A stretch of DNA of 64,000 bases from Phaeobacter sp. 22II1-1F12B (GCF_002210165.1 NZ_AQQP01000005.1:1-64000); one strand, 5' to 3'; shown: positions 49,261-59,065, counted from the stretch's first letter. Numbers and translations are program-made. Notes: generated from the sequence alone by a model not told the origin.

Positions 49261-49992
49261 TTAGCCGCCGGTCATGTCGCGCAGGTAAAGCACGTCCCCG
49301 TGGCGCGGGACCTGAAAATACCTGTGCGAAGCCAGCCGGAAACCGTTTGCCACCATATGCGCGTCGATGTCTTCGAATTTTGCGCCGCCGTCGTAGATCG
49401 GTACGCGCGAGACCTCGCATTTGCACATGTCAAATGACTGCAGCCCGGCGCCAAGTCCCTGAAGTACTTCGAATTCATGCCCCTGCACATCGACGACAAG
49501 CATGGATTTCGTGAACCCCGCGAGATCGATGCCATGCGCCTTGAGGATCTGGGGCAGCGACTGGGCCGCGATTTCGAGGACTTCGCCGCTTTCACCGGCC
49601 TCGGGAAAGCGCTGCGACAGAAGGTCGGTCGCCCGGTGAACCGAGGAAGAAGCGCCGTCGCCCTTGAAGCGGTGAAACTGCATGGGCTTGCCCGGTTTCG
49701 CCGACACCAGCGCGCATTCGGTCAGGTGCCGGGTCGTTCCGTCGCGCTTGGCCATTTCGGTGACGAGCCGCTTGTAGGTCTCGGGGTCCGCTTCGACCCA
49801 GAGGACGGTCTTGGCGCCGCAGCTTTCATAAAAACCCGCGTCTTCGCCCCAATGCGCGCCCACGTGAACGATAAGGTCCACCGGGGCATTCCGCTCCATC
49901 AATAGCTCGTATTTCGACGCCCGAAAGTATTTGCGCCACGCGTCCGGGACCACCCGCTTCGCGGCGCGCTCGATCTTTTTGAGCCCCTGCAT
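49261..49992 (-). CDS. FkbM family methyltransferase
   Basis: From ATG 49992 the 243-residue protein shows the FkbM fold: DLIVHVGAHWGEDAGFYESC (SAM site), VLWVEADPETYKRLV and the later FTKSMLVVDVQGHEFEVLQG block typical of this family. FkbM enzymes O-methylate sugars, lipids or secondary metabolites. The gene is convergent with the rhodanese-like gene (22-base gap) and divergent from the AlkD-like gene. The long frame beyond 49992 is an artefact overlapping that gene. Confidence 0.82.
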   Translation of the reverse strand: MQGLKKIERAAKRVVPDAWRKYFRASKYELLMERNAPVDLIVHVGAHWGEDAGFYESCGAKTVLWVEADPETYKRLVTEMAKRDGTTRHLTECALVSAKPGKPMQFHRFKGDGASSSVHRATDLLSQRFPEAGESGEVLEIAAQSLPQILKAHGIDLAGFTKSMLVVDVQGHEFEVLQGLGAGLQSFDMCKCEVSRVPIYDGGAKFEDIDAHMVANGFRLASHRYFQVPRHGDVLYLRDMTGG

Positions 49993-50082
49993 CCGTATCT
50001 CCAACTGCCTCACAAGTTTCTTACCAGCCTGCTTGCACAGGGAAAAGCCATGCCATAAGCCTTTGGCAGACCGGAGGCTGTG

Positions 50083-50763
50083 ATGACTTTTCCCCAACTC
50101 GAAGAGCTGAGATCGCTGGCAGATCCGGAAAAGGCAGCCGGTATGGCGTCGTATCACAAGGCGCCCCGGACCTACCTTGGCATTTCCGTTCCCCAGATCA
50201 CCGACCTGTCCAAGACGTGGCGGGCCGAGCTGGATGTCGAGGCGCGTGTCGCGCTTGCCGATGCGCTCTGGCAGAGCGATATCCACGAGGCCCGCATCGC
50301 CGCAGCCAAACTGCTGACGCAGGCCCGGCTGCGCCCGGATGAAACCGCATGGGCGCTGATCTGTTCCTGGGTGCCGGATTTCGATGCGTGGGCGATCGCC
50401 GATCACGCCTGCGATGCCGGACAGCGCCGCCTGCTGGCCGATCCCTCACGGATCGATACGGTCGAGACCTGGACGACCTCCGAGGCCATGTGGACCCGCC
50501 GCGCGGCACTTGTCACCACCCTGCCCTGGACCAAGCAGAACAACCCAAAGCCACAAGAGCTTGAGGTGCGGGACCGGGTGCTGGGCTGGGCCGCGACATA
50601 CGTGGATGACCAGCAATGGTTCATTCAGAAAGCCATTGCATGGTGGCTGCGCGAGTTGTCCAAACACGACGCGCCAAGGGTCATCGCCTTTCTCGACGCC
50701 CATGGTGACCGGATGAAGCCCTTTGCCCGCAAGGAAGCGGCCAAACACTTGGCGAAACAGTAA
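50083..50763 (+). CDS. DNA alkylation repair protein (AlkD-like HEAT repeat)
   Basis: The 226-residue all-helical protein matches AlkD-like enzymes: YHKAPRTYLGISVPQITDLS, the catalytic-type WVPDFDAWAIADHACD and WIRRAALV-like segment (here WTRRAALVTTLPW), ending FARKEAAKHLAKQ. It should excise bulky or positively charged alkylated bases by HEAT-repeat scaffold recognition without base flipping. A GTG directly before the ATG is an alternative start. Apparently monocistronic, with moaA starting 78 bases later. Confidence 0.8.
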   Translation: MTFPQLEELRSLADPEKAAGMASYHKAPRTYLGISVPQITDLSKTWRAELDVEARVALADALWQSDIHEARIAAAKLLTQARLRPDETAWALICSWVPDFDAWAIADHACDAGQRRLLADPSRIDTVETWTTSEAMWTRRAALVTTLPWTKQNNPKPQELEVRDRVLGWAATYVDDQQWFIQKAIAWWLRELSKHDAPRVIAFLDAHGDRMKPFARKEAAKHLAKQ

Positions 50764-50840
50764 CCTTTCGGCGATCCATCCGTGCATCCCGGTCAAGACG
50801 GCACTTGCCCGGACCCTTTGCGGCGACTACCTATTGAGAC

Positions 50841-51848
50841 ATGAACGCTCCCTTGATTGATCCATTCGCCCGCGCGATCACCTACCTGCGCGTTTCGGTC
50901 ACCGACCGATGTGATTTCCGCTGCGTCTATTGCATGTCCGAGAACATGACCTTTCTGCCCAAGAAAGAGTTGCTGACGCTCGAAGAGTTGGACCGGATGT
51001 GTTCGACCTTTATCGGGCTTGGTGTCGAAAAGCTGCGGATCACCGGCGGCGAGCCTCTCGTGCGGCGCGGCATCATGACGTTTTTCGATTCCATGACGCG
51101 GCATCTGGAGAGCGGCGCGCTGAAAGAACTGACGCTGACCACCAACGGTTCGCAGCTGGAACGCTTTGCCGACGATTTGTATGCCGCCGGTGTGCGCCGG
51201 GTGAATATCTCGCTCGACACGCTGGATGAGGACAAGTTCGCCGCGATCACCCGCTGGGGCCGCTTGGCCCAAGTCATGCGCGGGATCGACGCGGCGCAGC
51301 GCGCCGGGCTGCGGGTCAAGATCAATGCCGTGGCGCTCAAGGGCTTCAATGAGCCGGAACTGCCCCGGATCACCGAATGGTGCGCCGAGCGCGACATGGA
51401 CCTGACCTGGATCGAGGTCATGCCGATGGGCGATATCGGCAACGAGGACCGGCTGGACCAGTACTGGTCGCTCAAGGACGTCCGTGCCACCTATGCCGAG
51501 AATTACACCGTGACCGACCTAGCCGAACGCTCGGGCGGTCCGGCCCGCTATGTGCGGCTTGAGGAAACCGGGCAGAAAATCGGTTTTATCACCCCGCTCA
51601 GCCATAACTTCTGCGAAAGCTGCAACCGGGTGCGCCTGACCTGCACCGGCGAATTGTTCATGTGCCTGGGCCAGGAAGACAATGCCGATCTGCGCGCGCC
51701 GCTCAGGGCGCATCCGGAAGACAATGCCCCGCTTGAACAGGCCATTCGGGCGGCGATCTCGCACAAGCCCGAGGGCCATGATTTCGACTATTCCCGTCGT
51801 CGGCTCGACGGGCAGATGTCTCGCCACATGAGCCACACGGGCGGCTGA
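50841..51848 (+). CDS. moaA: GTP 3',8-cyclase MoaA
   Basis: 335 residues. N-terminal radical-SAM cluster CDFRCVYC (Cys24, 28, 31), [10 protein letters not shown], and the C-terminal second 4Fe-4S site [18 protein letters not shown]; the conserved GG terminus (SHTGG) is present. It performs the first step of molybdopterin synthesis. The TGATG overlap with waaA shows translational coupling to an unrelated lipopolysaccharide gene; the other moa genes are not adjacent. Confidence 0.96.
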   Translation: MNAPLIDPFARAITYLRVSVTDRCDFRCVYCMSENMTFLPKKELLTLEELDRMCSTFIGLGVEKLRITGGEPLVRRGIMTFFDSMTRHLESGALKELTLTTNGSQLERFADDLYAAGVRRVNISLDTLDEDKFAAITRWGRLAQVMRGIDAAQRAGLRVKINAVALKGFNEPELPRITEWCAERDMDLTWIEVMPMGDIGNEDRLDQYWSLKDVRATYAENYTVTDLAERSGGPARYVRLEETGQKIGFITPLSHNFCESCNRVRLTCTGELFMCLGQEDNADLRAPLRAHPEDNAPLEQAIRAAISHKPEGHDFDYSRRRLDGQMSRHMSHTGG

Positions 51849-53146
51849 TGACCGCGCCTGCCGCATCGACGGCACTGTTCCGCATCTACCGTGGCCTGAC
51901 CCGCGCGGGCCTGCCGCTTGCCTTTCGCAGCGTCGCTCGCAAACTGCGCAGCCACGGCGTCAGCGAAGACCGTATCGCCGAACGGTTGGGGAAACCGACC
52001 GAGCAACGACCCAAGGGACCGCTGGTCTGGATCCATGCGGCGAGCGTCGGCGAAAGCCTTGCGGTGCTGACCCTGATCACCCGTCTGGCCGAACGCCTGC
52101 CCGCGCATCATTTCCTGATCACCTCGGGCACCGCGACCTCGGCCGAGCTGATCGCCAAGCGTCTACCTCCGCGTACCCGCCACCAGTTCGCCCCGCTGGA
52201 TTCCGAAGACCCGATCCGCCGTTTCCTTGGCCACTGGCGCCCCGATGCCGCGATCTTCGTCGAAAGCGAAATCTGGCCGCTGATGCTGGTGCGGGCCCGG
52301 CAAAGCGGCGCACGGCTCGCCCTTGTCAATGCGCGGCTTTCCGAGAAGTCCGTGCAGGGCTGGCAAAAGTTCCCCAAAACGGCGGCCTATGTGCTGGACC
52401 AATTCGACCTGTTCCTGACCCAAAACCCCGAGAATTCCGCGAACCTGCGCGCGATGGGCGCCGCGCCCGACCGGATCGAAACCGGGTTCAACCTCAAATC
52501 GACCTCGGCCCCGCTGCCGGTTGACGATGAGACGGTTTCTGCCTTCCGCGAGGCTTTGGGGCAGCGGCCCGCATGGATCGCAAGCTCCACCCATCCCGGC
52601 GAGGAAGAAATCGTGTTGGCGGCGCATCGCAAGCTTCTGGAACGGCACCCGGACCTCTGCCTGATCCTGATCCCCCGCCACCCCGACCGCCGGGGAGAGG
52701 TGCGCGGGCTGATCGACAAAGCCGGGATGTCATTTGCAAGCCGGTCGCGTGGGGAATGGCCGCAACCGGATCAAGAGGTCTATCTTGCCGACAGTCTCGG
52801 TGAGATGGGAACGTGGTACGCGACGGCCCCGATCGTATTCCTCGGCGGGTCGCTCCTGCCCATCGGCGGCCATAACCCCTATGAACCTGCCGATGCAGGC
52901 GCTGCCATCCTGACCGGCCCGCATATCCCGAATTTCGCCGAATCCTACGCACCGCTCTTCTCGCTCGGCGCGGCGCGACAGGTCGCCGATGCAGAGGAAA
53001 TCTTTCGCGCCGTCGATCATCTGCTCGGCAACACCGGAGAGCTGGACAAGACGCGCAAAGCCGCCGCCGGTTTCGCCAGGGGCCGCCAGTCTCGCCTCGA
53101 CGAGGTCGCCGACACGGTCTGCACCGCCCTGAACCTGGCGCCCTGA
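51848..53146 (+). CDS. waaA: 3-deoxy-D-manno-octulosonic acid (Kdo) transferase
   Basis: The 432-residue membrane-associated GT-B glycosyltransferase has the family blocks VWIHAASVGESLAVLTLI, LVNARLSEKSV, VESEIWP and GSLLPIGGHNPYEPADAG. It transfers Kdo from CMP-Kdo to lipid A precursors. Overlaps moaA by one base and is followed one base later by a glycosyltransferase, so the three genes form an operon. Length is normal. Confidence 0.93.
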   Translation: MTAPAASTALFRIYRGLTRAGLPLAFRSVARKLRSHGVSEDRIAERLGKPTEQRPKGPLVWIHAASVGESLAVLTLITRLAERLPAHHFLITSGTATSAELIAKRLPPRTRHQFAPLDSEDPIRRFLGHWRPDAAIFVESEIWPLMLVRARQSGARLALVNARLSEKSVQGWQKFPKTAAYVLDQFDLFLTQNPENSANLRAMGAAPDRIETGFNLKSTSAPLPVDDETVSAFREALGQRPAWIASSTHPGEEEIVLAAHRKLLERHPDLCLILIPRHPDRRGEVRGLIDKAGMSFASRSRGEWPQPDQEVYLADSLGEMGTWYATAPIVFLGGSLLPIGGHNPYEPADAGAAILTGPHIPNFAESYAPLFSLGAARQVADAEEIFRAVDHLLGNTGELDKTRKAAAGFARGRQSRLDEVADTVCTALNLAP

Positions 53147-53147
53147 C

Positions 53148-54188
53148 ATGCCCGAGCTCTTCGTCACCAATTTCAACCGCAACTTCACCGGCGTCTCGGC
53201 CACGGCAGCCAATGTGATCCGCCAGCAAATGAAACATCGCGATCTCGCGCTGGTTGGCTACCCCCTGCCCGGCTGCCCTGCGCCGATCTCGCTGGCCGAG
53301 GCCCGGAAAAAGTCGCGAAACACCGGCGACAGGCCCTTCGCAATCTGGCATGTCCGGCGAAATCCCGAAATGCGCGCCGGGATCTGGGCGCGAGACGTGT
53401 TGCGCCTGCCGATCCGGCTGGTCTTTACCTCCGCTGCCCAGCGCCGCCATTCCGCCTACCCGCGCTGGCTGATTTCGCGCATGGACGCGGTGATCGCGAC
53501 AACGCCGAAAGCTGCGGAATTCGTGCCACATGTCCGCGCCACTGTCCCGCATGGTGTCGATACGGACCTGTTCCAACCAAGCGAAGACCGGGAAGCCGAC
53601 TGGCGAAAAACCGGCTTTGGCGGGCGCGCGGGCATTGCAACCATCGGCCGCATCCGGCCCGAAAAAGGCACCGACCGCTTCGTCGAAGCCATGTTACGCC
53701 TGCTACCCGAACAGCCAGACCTCACGGCCCTCGTTCTGGGACGGGCCACGCGCGAACATCAGGCCTTTCTCGACAGGCTCAAGGAAAAGATCGATGCCGC
53801 CGGCCTCTCCGACCGGCTGCTTTTCCCCGGCGAAATCGCGCCGGAAGACCTTCCCGCGCTGCTGCGCTCGCTTTCCCTCGTCATGCAACTGCCGCGCTAC
53901 GAAGGTTACGGCATGGCACCGCTGGAAGGCATGGCGAGCGGCGTGCCCTTCATCGCAACCGATGCGGGCTTCTACCGCCAGTTCTCATGCAATGAGACCA
54001 CCGGCATCGTCCTGCCCGATGAGGAGCCAGAAAGCGCAGCAAAGACCGCAGCGACCCTCCTCACAAACGCCGACCAACTGGAAACCATGGCCCGAAAAGC
54101 AAGACAGATCGCCGTCGAGACATACAGTGCCCGCGCCGAGGCCGATGGCATCGAAGCCGTCTACAACAGCCTCTGGCAGCAAGCCTGA
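53148..54188 (+). CDS. glycosyltransferase family 4 (GT-B), likely LPS core
   Basis: 346 residues with an N-terminal part (LFVTNFNRNFTGVSATAANV) and a C-terminal GT4 nucleotide-sugar domain: IATIGRIRPEKGTDRFVEAM, RLLFPGEIAPEDLPALLRS, MQLPRYEGYGMAPLEGMASG with the EX7E-type acid pair. Located one base after waaA, it probably adds a core sugar on Kdo-lipid A; the donor sugar is unknown. Confidence 0.85.
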   Translation: MPELFVTNFNRNFTGVSATAANVIRQQMKHRDLALVGYPLPGCPAPISLAEARKKSRNTGDRPFAIWHVRRNPEMRAGIWARDVLRLPIRLVFTSAAQRRHSAYPRWLISRMDAVIATTPKAAEFVPHVRATVPHGVDTDLFQPSEDREADWRKTGFGGRAGIATIGRIRPEKGTDRFVEAMLRLLPEQPDLTALVLGRATREHQAFLDRLKEKIDAAGLSDRLLFPGEIAPEDLPALLRSLSLVMQLPRYEGYGMAPLEGMASGVPFIATDAGFYRQFSCNETTGIVLPDEEPESAAKTAATLLTNADQLETMARKARQIAVETYSARAEADGIEAVYNSLWQQA

Positions 54189-54214
54189 CATCAGACGCGA
54201 CACTCCCGCCCCGC

Positions 54215-54272
54215 GCCTGCTTTTCCTCTTGCCCAAAATACTCCCGCCGGAGGCATCGCGCGCCAGCGCGAT
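54215..54272. repeat. intergenic palindromic repeat, Rhodobacterales REP-like
   Basis: The convergent gap holds GCCTGCTTTTCCTCTTGCCC, AAAATACTCCCGCCGGAGGC and a small hairpin ATCGCGC-gcca-GCGCGAT. The CTCCCGCCGGAGGC block is self-complementary. I recall this kind of block as dispersed widely after genes in Rhodobacterales genomes; only one copy was seen in this window. Role unknown, possibly transcription termination or mRNA stability. Confidence 0.5.
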
Positions 54273-54288
54273 ACCCCCGACAGAACGA

Positions 54289-55452
54289 TCAGGCCGCCGG
54301 CATGCGGTTTTCGACGATCTCCGCCCACCAGGAACATCCGGCCGGAATCGCCTCGTCGTTAAAGTTATACTCCGGGTGGTGCACCGAGGCGGAATCGCCG
54401 TTACCCACAAGGATATAGGCACCGGGGCGTTCCTCGAGCATGAAGGCGAAATCCTCGCCCCCCATGACAAGCGCGGCATCGTCGCAATTGCCCGACACTT
54501 TCCGCGCCACGTCGGCGGCGAATTCGGTCTGTTCCTCGGAATTGACCATCACCGGGTAGCCACGGATGTAACGCACGTTGACCGTTCCGCCAAAAGTCGT
54601 CGCGATCCCTTCGCAGATCTCCTTGATCCGGGTTTCGGCAATCTCGCGCATCTCCTTGCTCATGGTGCGCACGGTGCCTTTCAACTGTACCCGCTGCGGG
54701 ATCACGTTGAACGCCTTGGAGGAAGTCTCGAAAGACGTCACCGACACGACAACCTGATCCACCGGATCGGCGTTGCGGCTGGCGATGGTCTGAAGCGCCA
54801 GAACCGCCTGCGCCGACATCACCGTGGTATCGACGGTCTCATGCGGCTTGGCCGCGTGACCGCCGCGGCCTTCGAATTCGATATCGAACTGGTCGGTCGC
54901 CGCGAAGAACGCGCCGGGACGGATGGCAAAGCTACCGACCGGCAAGCCCGGCCAGTTGTGCATGCCATAGACTTCCTGGATGCCCCAGCGCTCCATCATG
55001 CCATCTTCGCACATTTCCCGGCCACCGCCACCGCCTTCTTCGGCGGGCTGAAAGATCACCACGACAGTGCCGTCGAAATTACGCGTCTCGCTCAGGTATT
55101 TCGCCGCGCCCAGCAGCATCGCCGTGTGCCCGTCATGGCCACAGGCATGCATGGCGTTGGGGGTTTTCGAGGCATATTCGACGCCGGTCTGCTCATTGAT
55201 CGGCAGCGCGTCCATATCCGCGCGCAGCCCGATCACCTTGCCCGACCCGTTGCTCTTGCCCTTGATAACACCGACAACACCGGTGCGCCCGATGCCCGTC
55301 ACGACCTCATCGCAGCCAAAAGCCTCAAGCCGCTCGGCGACCAGCGCGCTGGTGCGATGGGTGTCGAACAGGATTTCGGGGTTTTCGTGCAGATCTCGTC
55401 GCCACGTTGTGATTTCATCCTGCAACTCGGCAAAACGGTTTTTGACTGGCAT
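54289..55452 (-). CDS. M20 family amidohydrolase (third tandem copy)
   Basis: 387 residues, starting MPVKNRFAELQDEITTWRRD. Metal-binding and catalytic elements of M20/amidohydrolase proteins are intact: ACGHDGHTAMLLGAA, EEGGGGGREMC, MHNWPGLPVG, and VMGGEDFAFMLEERPGAY. These enzymes cleave N-acyl or N-aryl amino acids (hippurate-type) or related amides. It is the last of three adjacent paralogues transcribed leftward and follows the next copy by 27 bases. Confidence 0.88.
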   Translation of the reverse strand: MPVKNRFAELQDEITTWRRDLHENPEILFDTHRTSALVAERLEAFGCDEVVTGIGRTGVVGVIKGKSNGSGKVIGLRADMDALPINEQTGVEYASKTPNAMHACGHDGHTAMLLGAAKYLSETRNFDGTVVVIFQPAEEGGGGGREMCEDGMMERWGIQEVYGMHNWPGLPVGSFAIRPGAFFAATDQFDIEFEGRGGHAAKPHETVDTTVMSAQAVLALQTIASRNADPVDQVVVSVTSFETSSKAFNVIPQRVQLKGTVRTMSKEMREIAETRIKEICEGIATTFGGTVNVRYIRGYPVMVNSEEQTEFAADVARKVSGNCDDAALVMGGEDFAFMLEERPGAYILVGNGDSASVHHPEYNFNDEAIPAGCSWWAEIVENRMPAA

Positions 55453-55479
55453 TTTTCAGCTCCTGGACTTTCGGATGTT

Positions 55480-56643
55480 TCAGACGACAGGCAGGCGCTT
55501 TTCGACCAGTTCCGCGAACCAGCTGCACCCTGCGAGAATCGTCTCGTCGTTAAAATTGTATTCCGGATGGTGCAGCCCTGCACTATCCCCATTTCCCACG
55601 AAGATGAAGGCCCCCGGGCGGGCGTTCAGCATATAGGAAAAGTCTTCGCCGCCCATGATCAGAGGCGCTTCCTCGCACCCGCCCGAAACCGAGCGGGCGA
55701 TGTCGGCGGCAAAGGCTGCCGGTTCATCCGAATTGATGGTGATCGGCACGTGGCGCAGGTAGCGGGTTTCCACCGTACCGCCGAATGTCGCGGCGATACC
55801 GCTGGCGACCTCGGCGATGCGCTTTTCGATCATGTCCTGCATCTCGGGACTATGGGTACGCACGGTTCCGCGCAGCGCGACGGATTGCGGGATCACGTTG
55901 AAAGCATGGCTCGATGTGTCGAACGCCGTCACCGACAAGACGCCCTGCGCGACCGGATCGGCATTCCGGCTGACGATGGTCTGCAGTGCCACGACGATCT
56001 GGCTCGCGATGATCACCGGGTCGATGGTCTCATCCGGATGCGCCGCGTGACCGCCCCTGCCGATCACGTCGATAAAGAACTCGTCCGTTGCAGCCATGAT
56101 CGGACCGGGTCGGATCGCGAACTGGCCAACGGGCATGCCGGGCATGTTGTGCATCCCGTAAACCTCGTCGATGCTGAAACGGTCCATCATGCCGTCATCC
56201 ACCATCGCCTTGGCGCCGCTGCCCAGTTCCTCGGCCGGTTGGAAGATCACCGCGACCGTGCCATCGAAATTCCGTGTCTCGGCCAGATAGCGTGCGGCGC
56301 CCAACAACATGGCCGTGTGTCCGTCATGGCCACAGGCATGCATGACGCCTTCGTTCTGCGACAGGTATTCGGCGCCGGATTGTTCAAGGATCGGTAGCGC
56401 ATCCATGTCGCCGCGCAGGCCGATCACCTTGCCGCTGGTATCGCTGCGCCCCTTGATGAGCGCGACAACACCGGTGCCGCCCAGACCGGGTATGACCTCA
56501 TCACAGCCGTATTCAGCCAGCTTTTCGGCAACGAGCGCGCTGGTGCGGTGGGTTTCAAAGCCAAGCTCGGGATGGGCGTGAATGTCACGGCGAATGGCGG
56601 TGATATCGCCATGCATCTCGGCAAAGCGGTTCTTGATGGGCAT
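55480..56643 (-). CDS. M20 family amidohydrolase (second tandem copy)
   Basis: 387 residues from ATG 56643 (MPIKNRFAEMHGDITAIRRD). It keeps the motifs ACGHDGHTAMLLGAA, EELGSGAKAMVDDGMM, MHNMPGMPVG and IMGGEDFSYMLNARPGAF. A longer frame to 56697 is disfavoured because the paralogues all start MP(I/V)KNR. Placed between two copies of itself, it arose by tandem duplication; all three have diverged substantially, so distinct substrates are likely. Confidence 0.88.
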   Translation of the reverse strand: MPIKNRFAEMHGDITAIRRDIHAHPELGFETHRTSALVAEKLAEYGCDEVIPGLGGTGVVALIKGRSDTSGKVIGLRGDMDALPILEQSGAEYLSQNEGVMHACGHDGHTAMLLGAARYLAETRNFDGTVAVIFQPAEELGSGAKAMVDDGMMDRFSIDEVYGMHNMPGMPVGQFAIRPGPIMAATDEFFIDVIGRGGHAAHPDETIDPVIIASQIVVALQTIVSRNADPVAQGVLSVTAFDTSSHAFNVIPQSVALRGTVRTHSPEMQDMIEKRIAEVASGIAATFGGTVETRYLRHVPITINSDEPAAFAADIARSVSGGCEEAPLIMGGEDFSYMLNARPGAFIFVGNGDSAGLHHPEYNFNDETILAGCSWFAELVEKRLPVV

Positions 56644-56726
56644 TGTCCTACTCCGTTCTACCGGCCACCGGCGAAGCGCCGGAATTGCCTCCGGCACTGC
56701 TGGCCTATCCGGTCAAGGCTGCTGGC

Positions 56727-57893
56727 TCAGGCCGCAGGCAGCCGTTCTTCAACCAGTTCCGCGAACCATGAACAGCCCACCGGAATGATCTCATCATTGA
56801 AGTTGTAGGCCGGGTGATGCACATGCGCGCCGCCGCCATTGCCGAGGAAGATATAGGCGCCAGGGCGTTTTTCGAGCATGAAGGAAAAGTCCTCGCCCGC
56901 CATGATCGGCGAGGTTTCCCTCTCGACCTTGCCTGTCACCTTTTCCGCGATTCCGGCGGCGATCTCGGTCTGGTCCTCGTGGTTGACCGTCACCGGGTAG
57001 CCTCGCTGATAATCGATATCGGCGGTGCAACCATAAGCCTCGGCGGTGGAGGCGATCAGCTTTGTCACCCGTTCCTCCGCCAGATCCCGCACAGAATTGT
57101 CGAGCGTTCGCACCGTGCCGCGCAGCAGCACGGTATGGGGCAACACGTTAAAGCTCTCGTTGTCGCTTTGGAAGGTACAGACCGAGACCACCACCTGTTG
57201 CAGCGGATCGACATTGCGCGAGGCGATGGATTGCAGAGCGATCAGGCAATGCGCCGCGCCGAGGTTCGCGTCGATAGCTTCATGCGGGGCCGCCGCATGG
57301 CCGCCCTTGCCGGTAATGGTGACTTCGAATTCATCGGTCGAGGCGAGCAAGGGACCGCTGCGGATATGAAACGTGCCTTCGGGGTTATTGGGCATGTTGT
57401 GCATGCCATAGACCTCCTGAATGCCCCATTTTTCCATCAGGCCTTCGTCGCACATGACCTTGCCACCGGCACCGCCCTCTTCGGCGGGTTGGAAGATCAG
57501 GACGACCTTGCCATCGAAATTGCGCGTCTCGCTCAGGTACTTTGCCGCGCCCAGCAGCATCGCCGTATGGCCGTCATGGCCGCAGGCGTGCATCTTTCCC
57601 GGATGGGTCGAGGCATAATCGAGCCCGGTCGCCTCTTCTATCGGAAGCGCGTCCATGTCGGCGCGCAGCCCGATCACGCGTCCCGACGTGTCGGATTTGC
57701 CTTCGATCACCGCGACGATGCCCGTCTCGGCGACGCCGGTGGTGATGTCCGTGATGCCCATTTCGCGCAGCCGTTCCTCGACAAAGGCAGAGGTCTTGGG
57801 CAGGTCGAACATCAACTCGGGGATTGTGTGCAGATGCCGACGCCAGCCGATGATTTCAGCGTGCATCTCGGCGAGACGGTTCTTGATGGGCAT
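56727..57893 (-). CDS. M20 family amidohydrolase (first tandem copy)
   Basis: 388 residues starting MPIKNRLAEMHAEIIGWRRH. Conserved features: ACGHDGHTAMLLGAA, EEGGAGGKVMCDEGLM, MHNMPNNPEG, and IMAGEDFSFMLEKRPGAY (Ala replaces the first Gly of the MGGEDF block seen in the other copies). It starts five bases after the ArgE-type gene ends, so the four hydrolases are one operon. A peptide-derived or N-acyl amino acid substrate fits the peptide transporter next door. Confidence 0.88.
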   Translation of the reverse strand: MPIKNRLAEMHAEIIGWRRHLHTIPELMFDLPKTSAFVEERLREMGITDITTGVAETGIVAVIEGKSDTSGRVIGLRADMDALPIEEATGLDYASTHPGKMHACGHDGHTAMLLGAAKYLSETRNFDGKVVLIFQPAEEGGAGGKVMCDEGLMEKWGIQEVYGMHNMPNNPEGTFHIRSGPLLASTDEFEVTITGKGGHAAAPHEAIDANLGAAHCLIALQSIASRNVDPLQQVVVSVCTFQSDNESFNVLPHTVLLRGTVRTLDNSVRDLAEERVTKLIASTAEAYGCTADIDYQRGYPVTVNHEDQTEIAAGIAEKVTGKVERETSPIMAGEDFSFMLEKRPGAYIFLGNGGGAHVHHPAYNFNDEIIPVGCSWFAELVEERLPAA

Positions 57894-57898
57894 TCCCG

Positions 57899-59065
57899 TT
57901 ATCCTTCCTGCAATCGGGCCACCAGACGTTTCATAAAGTCGTGGCCCGCATTGAACTGTTCGATGGTGATGAATTCATTCGGCTGATGCGCCTGCGCGAT
58001 ATCGCCCGGCCCACAAATGACCGAGGAATAGCCCGCGTTCTGGAAATGCCCGGCCTCGGTTCCATAGCTGACCACATGGGTCGCATTGTCGCCTGTGATG
58101 GAGCGCACAAGCTCTTCGGCCCTGCCGTTTTCCTCGGGGCGCAGGCCCGGCACGTCGAAAAGCGGCTCGAGCACGACCTCGGTTTCCGGCTGTTTCGCCT
58201 GCATCGCCGCTTCGACTTTGCGCACGTGATCGATGAAATGCTGTTTCCAGACCGCCTTGTCCTCGCTTGGCAGGACGCGCATCTCGATGTCGAACCAGCA
58301 ATCCTTGGCGGTGATGTTGCGCGCGGTCCCGCCGGTGATATTGCCGACATGAAGCGTGGTGAATGGCGGGTGGAACATGGCGGCCACCTCGGTTGGCGGC
58401 GCGTCCTGATTGGCGGTGTTCGTGTCGTTCACCCAGTCGATGATCCGGGCGGCCTCCATGATCGCGCTGACCCCGTAGGGCAAAAGCGAGCTGTGCACTT
58501 CGAAGCCTTTGACATGTACTGTAAACCCTTGCCCGCCCTTGTGACCGGTCACCGCCTGCATCATCGATGGTTCCCCCACGATCACCGCGTTGCCGCGCGG
58601 CACCACGGGTTGCATCGCCTCGATCAGCGGGGTCGCGCCGGTGCAACCGACCTCTTCGTCATAGGACAGGGCAATCTGGATCGGACGTTTCACCCCCTGC
58701 CGATGCGCCTCGACGAGCGCCCAGATCGCCATTGCGTCAAAGCCTTTCATGTCGCAGGTGCCGCGTCCGTAATACTTGCCATCCTTTTCGACCACCTCGA
58801 AAGGATCGCTGTCCCAAGCCTGACCGTCGACGGGCACCACATCCGTGTGGCCAGAGAGAATCACCGCCCCCTCCTCCCACGGGCCAACATGCGCAAAGAG
58901 CGCGGCCTTGGGTTCGTCAGGATGTGGAAAGCGGTGGGCTTCGATGCCGTGGCTTGCGAGGTATTCTTCCACCCAGTCGATCAGCGGCAGATTGCTGTCG
59001 CGGCTGATCGTCGGGAATGAGACCAGCTTTTGCATCAGCTCGAATGGCGTCAGATGTTCGGACAT
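57899..59065 (-). CDS. argE: ArgE-type acetylornithine deacetylase / M20 peptidase
   Basis: 388 residues with the ArgE pattern: LSGHTDVVPVDGQAWDSDPF, YGRGTCDMKGFDAMAIWALV, LSYDEEVGCTGATPLI, and ICGPGDIAQAHQPNEF near the end. It hydrolyses N-acetylornithine or similar N-acyl amino acids with two zinc ions. ATG 59065 is chosen; a GTG at 59092 is possible. Since it heads an operon of three other M20 enzymes beside a peptide transporter, catabolism may be its real role rather than arginine synthesis. Confidence 0.82.
   Translation of the reverse strand: MSEHLTPFELMQKLVSFPTISRDSNLPLIDWVEEYLASHGIEAHRFPHPDEPKAALFAHVGPWEEGAVILSGHTDVVPVDGQAWDSDPFEVVEKDGKYYGRGTCDMKGFDAMAIWALVEAHRQGVKRPIQIALSYDEEVGCTGATPLIEAMQPVVPRGNAVIVGEPSMMQAVTGHKGGQGFTVHVKGFEVHSSLLPYGVSAIMEAARIIDWVNDTNTANQDAPPTEVAAMFHPPFTTLHVGNITGGTARNITAKDCWFDIEMRVLPSEDKAVWKQHFIDHVRKVEAAMQAKQPETEVVLEPLFDVPGLRPEENGRAEELVRSITGDNATHVVSYGTEAGHFQNAGYSSVICGPGDIAQAHQPNEFITIEQFNAGHDFMKRLVARLQEG

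Noticed and set aside
53530-56397. 955-codon plus-strand open frame across the glycosyltransferase and M20 genes
   Set aside because: It runs in the wrong frame over a good GT4 gene and antisense to two M20 enzymes with intact motifs; composition is low in protein-like features.
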